Shown: positions 56,181-64,000 of the stretch, piece by piece
Layout of the letters: every line of letters starts with the position of its first letter
Position numbering within the stretch: position 1 is the stretch's first letter
Made by a program: the position numbers and the translations under genes
Source of the DNA: Bettongia penicillata ogilbyi
Taxonomy: Eukaryota; Chordata; Mammalia; Diprotodontia; Potoroidae
NCBI GenBank assembly: GCA_023548195.1
Contig: JAJHZJ010000496.1
Coordinates: 8,210,144 to 8,274,143, forward strand
DNA length: 64,000 nucleotides
Direction: 5' to 3'
Notes under the pieces: generated by a model
Told to the model about the DNA's origin: nothing
Database searches by the model: none
Seen by the model: only the letters and a program-made list of their open reading frames with translations

Positions 56181-57214
56181 TAATAATGGATCTTCCATTT
56201 CCTGGGTGAATAGCATGATTTCACACTATTATTCTAGTGCACTTTGTTTGAGAGGTGGTACAATCCTTTGTGGAGGAGAACAGAGTACGAAGTAATGCTA
56301 CAAGAGACTGGCCTGACTGGATTTTACAGAGGTGTTAGATGGATGCACTTTCTTTGCAGTGATTAAACCTAATAGTCTTTCTTATATGGCCTCTGGCTGC
56401 TTGAAGAATGAGCAGTAGTAGAAGGTATTAAATATTTATAAGCACTCGTCTTCTCACGGTTTCAAGATCCTAAAACTCAAGAGACATTAGGTGAGGCCTC
56501 TTAGTGAGTAAGAACTTTATTTTCTTTTATTTCTTGCAATCTAAGACAAGTCCAGACACTGACAGCATGCAATATGGGCACTGAACAGCTCCACTTACCT
56601 ATGGTGTGTCGACCATTGAGCCTCTTACCTGAAGCAGATAAGGTAGTCAGTAGTGCATATTTTTAACGGTAATAAGAAGCTAACCATATTGCAATATTTA
56701 ATGTGCCATGTCTGCATTCAACTGAAATCAATCAGTTAATCGTTTATGTGCATTCCCTGGTGACCTGTGCATGCAGCCAATAGACAGAAATGAGCCCTGT
56801 TGAAAGGCTGTATTATATTCAATGGAGCTATATCTAATGAGCCACCAGATACCAACTCACAGAATTACTATGAAGGCTAATTATTTAATTGACATCCTCA
56901 AAAGACAGATTACCAGATCCACAAAAGTAATAATTTTGCATGCAATAAAACTTGAACTGGAGGTAATAGACATAATTTTCCCCCATTTTCCAATATTCTC
57001 CCAGTGATGCTATATGGCTAAGAATCACAGAATACCACAATCTATGACAAAAGTGACCCAGTGGGCTACAATGAGCCTAAGTTGGCTGAGTAATATCACC
57101 AAGGACAATCTGAGGACAAAAAAAGAGCATAAAAATATGTAAAGGATCTGAAATTTCAATAGTGTTGAGCTAGAACAGAATAGGAAACTCTGTATGGGAG
57201 ATCTCTCCACAAAC
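56181..57214. other. 1 kb without recognised gene or repeat
   Basis: Unassigned. Confidence 0.4.
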
Positions 57215-57390
57215 ACTGACTGTAACCCATCTTTTGCTCTGTAGATAAGTGCTAGAGTATTGCCAGGGGCACATAATGGGCAAATGACTTTCCCAGGATT
57301 GTACACCTAGTAAATCTTAGACATGATTTGACTACAAGTCTTCTCAACTCCAAACCCAGGACTCTATCCACTATATCATTTTGTCTCAGT
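57215..57390 (-). repeat. MIR SINE (antisense)
   Basis: gggcaaatgactttcccagg, tacaagtcttctcaactcca, actctatccactatatcatt. Confidence 0.7.
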
Positions 57391-57964
57391 CATGAAAGCT
57401 ATTATACAGGAAATACATGATTAGAAAAAGTAAGTGTATAGTAAGAGTAGAACAAATGGATGGCTTGAGTATTGCATTGGTATAGTAGAAAATAAAAAAG
57501 CATGGATAGTTAGTAATTTGTGACTTTGGCAGGAGTACTCCCATCAGTGAGATCACATATGTTGTAGCTTTGAAGTACTATCTTAACCCCTCCCATCCAT
57601 GTGTCATGTTTTACAAAAGATGACTTGAAGTCATAGATAGGCAAAAGACTCCTGTGGGTTTTCTTCCACAAATGAATTTATGCATTTCTCTCAAACAAGA
57701 TGTTCTACATTTCAGAACTGTTTGAGCTAAAATGGCTGAGAAAGGAGAAGAAAGAGGATTTTTTATATTTTTTTGATAGTCAGAAAAATTGAATCAGGAA
57801 CTATTTCCTTGTCCCATCTTTGCTATCCAATGCAGTCACAGTTTAGGACATGAATGAAGTGAAGGTGGGAGGGCAAGTTCAGAAGAATGAGGCAAACCTC
57901 TTCCTCAGAAATGTAAGAATAAATAAACCCTTAGAGAGCCGTTCTTTCTTTCATGTATGACTTA
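57391..57964. other. no feature recognised
   Basis: Unassigned. Confidence 0.4.
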
Positions 57965-58290
57965 ATCATGAATGTATGTTCGTCCTTTGTTGCCGAAGAA
58001 GACCATGCCATCAGAGAAACGATGACATGACTTGCACTTGACTTTGTTTTGAGTGAGGGAGGGCTGTGCAGACCACCAGCCTCACTCCTCCTCCAGGGTC
58101 ATCTGCATCCAGTGGCCAGATATTCATCAGCATGACTGGAGATGACCCAGAAGGAGGCAATTGGGGTTAAGTGACTTGCCCAAGGTCACACAACTAGTGA
58201 ATGTCAAGTGTCTGAGGTGAGATTTGAACTCAGGTCCTCCTGACTCCTGCACTAGTGTTCTATCCACTGCACCACCTAGCTGCCTGAAAT
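57965..58290 (-). mobile_element. MAR1-type SINE with RTE-derived tail, full length
   Basis: The minus strand starts with ggcagctaggtggtgcagtg (tRNA-like head, 58284). It passes through gacctgagttcaaatctcac and gtgtgaccttgggcaagtca, then the RTE-like tail, whose plus-strand form is ttcgtcctttgttgccgaag at 57979. Better preserved than the copy at 17.7 kb. Confidence 0.9.
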
Positions 58291-58436
58291 CATGAATGAA
58301 GTATTAAAAAAAGAACTAAGTACAAAAAACAGAGTTTGCTCATGCGTACTCCCCATTTTCTAGTAAATATTGAGTGGCAACCTGTGCATTTCTTTAATTT
58401 CCAACATTTCACCTCTAACAGCATTCTCTGATCAGC

Positions 58437-58511
58437 ATCTTTGTGTGTGTGTGTATGTATGTATACACATATTATGTTCTTTATTCATATATACACATAT
58501 ATGTGTGTATA

Positions 58512-58542
<31 letters not shown>

Positions 58543-58560
58543 TAGATAAATAAGTAGATA
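58437..58560. repeat. (TG)n, (CATA)n and (GATA/GACA)n microsatellite
   Basis: tttgtgtgtgtgtgtatgta, then CATATA, then agatagatagatagacagac. Confidence 0.9.
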
Positions 58561-59389
58561 GTTGACAAGAAAGTTTGCCCACACCAATTGTGGTGGAAAG
58601 ACTTTCCCAGGATTCACTCAGTTATTTGAATTCCACTATTCACATTTATTCTTCAATAGTTATGGAGTGATTAGAAGTAATACTAAACCTGACCTTGAAC
58701 TCATGCATCTCTAAGTATGATCATTCGTTAGAGGTCCAATAGTGTGATCATGACACAGATCTTTATAAATCAGGAAGATGTTCCTCAACTACAAATTGGG
58801 CTCTCATTATATCTTTTGAACAACTGAGATAGCATGAACCAAACTGCTTTGTTGGGTCGCTAAATGGGCCCAGGAGTCTAAAGAATAAAGAGCAGTGTTC
58901 GATGATTTTTGACTGCCAGGTACCTACAACATCTGATTCATAAATATCTGAATGAACTAGGAAGATCTCAAAGGGATTGTCAAAGATATATCCATCCTTG
59001 GCCTCATGCCCTAGAGTCATTAATGCCAAACCTTTCAGTGTTCTGAACCTCAGAAAACTCCCAGAATAGATGACCTAGTATGTAAGGCCTCTCCAGGAAT
59101 GCAGTATAAAGGGAGAAGCAGAAATGCTTAAAGGAAGTCATCAAGAAACAGCAACACTGCCTCCCTTCCCCATAAAAGCACATGACTCCACCACAAAGAA
59201 GCCTCACATGGACCACTCTCTCTCCATCTCATTCTTCCTTGAAGCTTTCTCCTCCAATAGTAAAATTCTCCTCTCCTGTTCCTCTAGTCAGTTCTTCTTA
59301 AACTCCCTCCCTGAACCCTCCTCATGCCCTCCATGGGGATATTTCCTAAGGTTCTCTCTTTCGCTTACTTCTTTTTCGTTCTTGTAAAG
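58561..59389. other. no gene recognised
   Basis: Frames at 58763-59029 and 59004-59216 (minus) and 59124-59387 (plus) have no domain that I recognise. Confidence 0.4.
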
Positions 59390-59580
59390 TCACATCTAAA
59401 TGATCTCATCCATTCCCATAATTTCAACTATCATTCTTGGGTGTGAATGATTCCCAAATCTATATTCCCAGAGTTCCAGGCCTACATTTCCTATCATGTG
59501 ATAAACTTCCCAACCTCTGTAGATGACTAGTACTTCAAATTCAACAAATCTAAAATTGACCTCTTACTCTTCCTTTAAAA
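59390..59580 (+). repeat. L2 LINE ORF2 fragment
   Basis: aatgattcccaaatctatat, ttcaaattcaacaaatctaa, aattgacctcttactcttcc resemble the L2 RT-downstream stretch. Confidence 0.55.
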
Positions 59581-59584
59581 AATT

Positions 59585-61775
59585 TTTAATTGATACAATC
59601 TGTTTTTATATTGCAAACATTTATAGATTAGCACCACTCCAAGAGAAGTCTCTTGTAGCAAAGTAAAAAAGCAAATTTAACAATACATCTCCTCATCTGG
59701 AAACTCATGCAATATTTTGCATATCTGTAGCATGCCCAAACTCTATTGTTAAAGTTTTTTAATTAGCACAAATTTAGTTTCTCTGTCAAAAATCCCTATC
59801 ACAATAAAAAAAGAAAAAACAAATTCCTTGTAACAAATATGTGCCATCAAGCAAGACGGATTCCCTCAATTGCTATATATAAAACATTTATATGTGTATA
59901 TATGTGTGCATATATGTGCATATATGATCATATTTTTCTTTGTTAGGAGACAAATAAAAGATTTCCCCATCAGCACTTTGGTATCATGGAAGGTCACTGT
60001 ATTTATCATAGTTCTTAGGGCATTCAAAGTTGATTTTATAATATTTATAATAATATTTATAATAAAATACAATATTTTATAATATAATATATAATAATTT
60101 TAGAAATAAAATTTATAATATAAATTAATGATATTTATAATATAATATATTTTATAATATAATATTATAAATTATAATATAATAAATAATATAATTTATA
60201 ATGTAATTATAATAATTTATAATATAATATTGTATAAGTTGTCCTGGTTTTGTTCATTTTATTCTTCCACTCTATAAAAGTCTTCAAATTTTTTTCTAAT
60301 ATTGATGTTATAATATAAATTGTCCTTCTTGTTCTGCACACTTCACTTTGAATCATTTGATACAGGTCATTCCAAGTCTTTTTGAAATCATCTATTTCCT
60401 CATTTCTTACAAAACAACAGTGCTCTATCACATTTATATATCAAAACTTGGTTTTGCCACCACAAAAAGAGTTGCTGTAAATATTTTCATACACTTAAAA
60501 GTTTCCTCTTTGTTCTCTTTTGAGCACAAGCCTTTAACTGATTCGTAACTTTTTTACATAATTTTCAAAGTGTTTTCCAGAATAATTGTACCTACTCATA
60601 GCTCCATCAATGGTGCATCAATGTGCCTATTTTCCCACATCTCCTCAAGTATGTATCATTTTTTCTTTTTTTTTAATCTTTGACAACTTGATTGGTATGA
60701 GGTGCAATCTCAGAGTTGCTTTAATTTACATTTCTCTAATGTTTTGATCATATTTCATATGGCTATAGATAACCTGAGTTTCTTCTTTCAAGGACTTCCT
60801 TAAACTATTTAGTAATTGGGGAATGGCTCTTATTCTTATATATTTTAATCATTTCTTTATATATTTTAGAAATTGGACTTTTATCAGAGAAACACTGCAA
60901 AAAATTTTCCCCAGTTAATTTGTTTCCCATTTAACCTTAACTTTATTGGATTTCTTCATGCAAATGCTTTTAAATTGTTAGGTAATCAAACTTATCCATT
61001 TTGTCTTTTTGTGATACTCTGTCTCCCTTGTTTGGTCATGAACTTTTCTTCTACTCATACATCTGATTTGAAATTTATCCATGATTCTCTGATTTGCTGA
61101 TAATGTAACTTTTATATCTAGGTCACATACACATTTAGAACTTAACTTTGTATGAAGTGTGAGTTATTATTTATTCTATACTTCCATGCAATTTTCTCAG
61201 CGGTGTTTATCAAAAAGCAAGTCCTTACTCCAGGATCTGAAGTCTTTATGTTTATCTAATAGTAGTTTATTTCACAAATTTGCTTCTGCAGATTAACTAT
61301 TCTTCTGAACAGATCAATCTCTATTTTTTTAAATCCAACCAAATTACTTGGAGAATCACTGCTTTATTTTACAATTTGAGATCTAGTATTGGTAGGTTCC
61401 TTTTGTTACCACTTCTTTTCATTATTTCCCATGTTATTTTTACATTTTTTGCCACCTGATGTATGCAATTAACATTTTTTTTTACTTCTAAAATTGATTG
61501 TTGTGCTATTGTATAAGTAAATGAATTTATATAGCATTGATATTTTATTATATTAACTCATTCCACTCACAAACAATTAGCATCTTTCTAATAATTTAGC
61601 TCTGTATGTATTTCTGTGAACAGTGTTTTGTATTCATTTATATAATTCTTATATAAGTATGTTGGTAGGTAGACTACCAAGTATTTTATACATTGCATAG
61701 CAATTTTAAGTGGAATTTCTCTTTCTAATTCTTCTTGATGAACTTAATTAACATTAAATAGAAATGTTGATGATT
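59585..61775 (-). mobile_element. old L1 ORF2 C-terminal part and 3'UTR (antisense)
   Basis: Antisense landmarks: tcttgttctgcacacttcac (60328), tttgccaccacaaaaagagt (60453), tttaatttacatttctctaa (60720), attggggaatggctcttatt (60816), cttttatcagagaaacactg (60879), tttgagatctagtattggta (61375), gtaggtagactaccaagtat (61664). Frames are destroyed. An AT-only stretch at 60035-60235 was added inside the 3'UTR part. Confidence 0.85.
60035..60235. repeat. TTATAA-rich low-complexity tract
   Basis: About 200 bp made almost only of A and T, with many ttataatat/atattataa steps that can self-pair. Confidence 0.9.
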
Positions 61776-62995
61776 TGATATTTATAAGATGAATAGCCAT
61801 TCCCCAAAAGTCAAAGGATATGAACAGTTTTCTAAAGAATTCCAAAGTATTCATAACTACATGAAAGAATGCTCCAAAGCGTAAAAAAATAAGAAAACCA
61901 AAATCAAACACAAGGGTTTCAGTGCATACACTGCAAACTGGCAAAAATTACCCAAAATGTCAATAATTAATGTTGTAGGGGTTGTAGAATAAGTACACTA
62001 ACATATTATTAGTGGAGCTGTAAAATGGCACATCATTTTGGAAAGCAATTTGAAATTAGGCATATAAAGTGACTAAAATGTCCATACCCTTGAACCAGAG
62101 ACTCCATGACTTGGCTTTGTAGCTCAAGAAAGTCATCAATAAGTAATCCCCATGTACACTGGAATATACATCTATGTGAATATTTAATATTTAAAATATG
62201 TGTAATATGCATAACAGTACTTTTGTTATAGCAAAGAATTAGAAACAAAAGAATGTCTAAACAAATTGTGGTACATGAATATAATGGAATATTAAGATGA
62301 TATAAGAAATTATATATGTGATAAATATAAAAAATATGGAATAATTATGGCATTTAAGTGATACATTGAATAGAATGCCTGACCTGGAGTCAGTAAGACT
62401 CATCTTTCTGACTCCAAATCTGGCTTCATACACTTACTAGCTGTGTGATCCTGGGCAAGTCGCTTAACCTTATTTGCATTATTTCTTCATCTATAAAATG
62501 AGCTGGAAAAGAAAATGGCAAACTGCTCTAGCATCTTCGCTAAGAAAACCTCAAAGGGTATCACAAAGAGTTGGATATATCTGAAACAACTCAACTACAA
62601 CTAAAATAAAAGATTTATATGAATTGACGCAGAAGCAAAGAGAGCCAGGAAAACAATTTAAGCAGTACAATCATAGCAATGGGCAGAACCACACACCAAA
62701 AAATGAAAAGTGAATAAAAAAAATTATATTTTTGTTATCAAGCATGACTAGAATGAAGAGATAAAAATGCATAACCCCCACCCACCTCTTCATGGAAGTG
62801 GGAGATTCATGGCTGTTAAATATGCACACGTTTTCAGACTTTTTGGGGTATTGTTCAGTTGTGCCAATTTGTTTTTCTCCTTAAAAATGCTACTTCTTAT
62901 TTGATATGGATCTCTGGGCTGGGGAAGGAGAGGGATACTTGGGATAAATCTGATTAAGAAATAGAAGATATCAATTAAAAACTTATTTTAAAAAT
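61776..62995 (+). mobile_element. old L1 ORF2 end and 3'UTR (sense)
   Basis: gccattccccaaaagtcaaa, gatatgaacagttttctaaa, aagaatgctccaaagcgtaa, attagaaacaaaagaatgtc, ggtacatgaatataatggaa, atgaattgacgcagaagcaa. It ends near 62995 and is interrupted by a SINE at 62358-62605. Confidence 0.8.
62358..62605 (+). repeat. tRNA/CORE-type marsupial SINE in L1
   Basis: gcctgacctggagtcagtaa, gtgatcctgggcaagtcgct, aatggcaaactgctctagca, ctaagaaaacctcaaagggt. Confidence 0.85.
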
Positions 62996-63189
62996 AGAGA
63001 TAAAACTTTTGCATCAGTGTTTATTACAGAATTGGCTTATGTTTTTTCTGTTTCATATGGCAAGACCATATCTATTATCATCGAAGTTTTTTTGTAGGAT
63101 ACTTTTTTTGCTGTTTTGTCAGGTAGTTTGTATATTATTTGAAGAATCATTCTCTTCCAAAGATAAGACCTGCTTCAGAATTCTTAATT

Positions 63190-63615
63190 TCTATTAATGT
63201 AATCTCCATCCTCACTATCACTCTTACTTGAAACATTCCTGAATACTCTTTTCCTCACCCCACACACCCACATTTTTTTGGTTATCAAATCTTCTGGAAA
63301 TATCTGGATTTTTTTCCTCTCCTGTTCCATTGCCAATGGACTAGTGCAGGCTTCTATAATTTCAAACCTGTAGAAAGCCTCCTAAAAGCCTTTGGTATTT
63401 CTGCTTCCAGTCTCACCAACTTTAACTCATCTTGTACATTACTACCATGCTAATCTTCATAAAGCCACTTGGATCATATCTTCAACCTTCTTTAAAATTC
63501 CCAGTGGGTTCCTACTATCTACATTTTATCCTGAAACTCAAGGCCCTCTACAATCTATTTCCAAACAATCTTTCCAGCCATATCTCTAAGACAGCCTCTG
63601 TTCTCTTTCCTAGTT
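63190..63615 (+). repeat. L2 LINE ORF2 C-terminal fragment
   Basis: cagtgggttcctactatcta, ctgaaactcaaggccctcta, caatctttccagccatatct. The open frame at 63392-63589 is a remnant. Confidence 0.65.
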
Positions 63616-63689
63616 ATTACCTAAATAAAAATGAAATTATTCCGGAGATGTTTTCAGAGAGATAGCAAGAGCTGGGGTCAGATATTCAG

Positions 63690-63795
63690 GTGATCACAAA
63701 TCAATTCCTCTAGGAGATAATATTGTACTGAATGGAAAGTCAGTTAGTCAGTCCAACAAGTGTCTAATAAGCACTTACTATGAGCTACGGATTGT
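63690..63795 (-). repeat. L2 LINE 3' end (antisense)
   Basis: caacaagtgtctaataagca, cttactatgagctacgg. Confidence 0.5.
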
Positions 63796-64000
63796 GATTG
63801 AAAGGGGAAGGAAGGAAGATGTTCAATTTCTAGCCATTCCATCTCAGTAGAGTACAGCAATTATTACACTTAAATTTCAATGTGTTTACCTAAATGCTAG
63901 TGTGTAAAAATAACAGAAAGAACTTCAGAAGAGTGTTTTCATGCAGATACCATGGAGAAAATAGCTCCCTAGTTTGTTAATCTTTCAAATATATAAATAT
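63796..64000. other. no feature recognised
   Basis: Unassigned to the window end. Confidence 0.4.

Noticed and set aside
55531..56224. Frames of 80-182 codons, Lys/Arg/Glu- or Ser/Pro/Phe-rich
   Set aside because: Stop codons are rare in a polypurine or polypyrimidine strand for compositional reasons; no conserved motif.
59585..62995. Twin-primed (5'-inverted) single L1
   Set aside because: The two arms contain the same ORF2 stretch, which a single inverted insertion would not.

Overview
The window looks like AT-rich, gene-poor nuclear DNA of a marsupial. The evidence is the repeat content: CORE-SINEs of the MIR/Ther type, tRNA-derived SINEs with the box ending ccacctagctgcc, MAR1-type SINEs whose tail matches the tail of nearby RTE (BovB-like) LINEs, old L2 and L3/CR1 LINEs, and L1 copies of the marsupial type with (TAAA)n tails. 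Family names come from recalled consensus sequences, not from a database search. The exact species cannot be read from the sequence.

I found no cellular protein-coding gene, tRNA gene, rRNA gene or CRISPR array. The only long reading frames with recognisable protein homology are L1 ORF1, RTE and L3/CR1 reverse transcriptase, and all are broken. The other open frames lie in microsatellites or are chance. The window is most simply intergenic, or inside a very large intron.

Layout: 0-2.5 kb MIR, L3 and a (CT)n tract. 2.5-7.5 kb a nested L1 cluster: an ORF1 fragment, a near-complete minus-strand L1 without ORF2, a short L1 3' tail, a second plus-strand L1 without ORF2, and another short tail. 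7.5-14.4 kb MIR/SINE/L2 and an RTE 3' part. 14.44-18.65 kb an old L1 ORF2 fragment split by a full-length ORF2-less L1 (14545-17474, perfect 16-bp target duplication) and by a MAR1-type SINE. 19 kb a GGAA/GAAA array. 21.4-23.0 kb an RTE copy with its reverse transcriptase and C-terminal part. 25.2-26.5 and 38.2-39.7 kb long antisense L3/CR1 copies. 26.5-29.2 kb L2 split by a ~943-bp LTR-like block. 30.6 kb a (GA)n tract. 36.0-38.2 kb L3, L1 end and RTE/MAR1 tails. 40-52.5 kb mixed SINE/L2/L3/L1, with a 60-bp perfect palindrome at 46.2 kb and a hAT-like miniature transposon inside a SINE at 50.1 kb. 53.8-54.4 kb L3. 55.6-56.2 kb a 570-bp polypurine tract. 58 kb a second MAR1-type SINE. 59.6-63.0 kb two old L1 copies in opposite orientation.

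The most interesting content is the group of L1 copies that carry 5'UTR, ORF1 and 3'UTR but no ORF2 (half-L1, HAL1-like). One is a complete insertion with target duplications. Two copies change reading frame at the same base deletion in the ORF1 coiled coil, and a third changes frame within the same 20 bp, which suggests trans-mobilisation of an already defective master, or less likely a -1 frameshift site.
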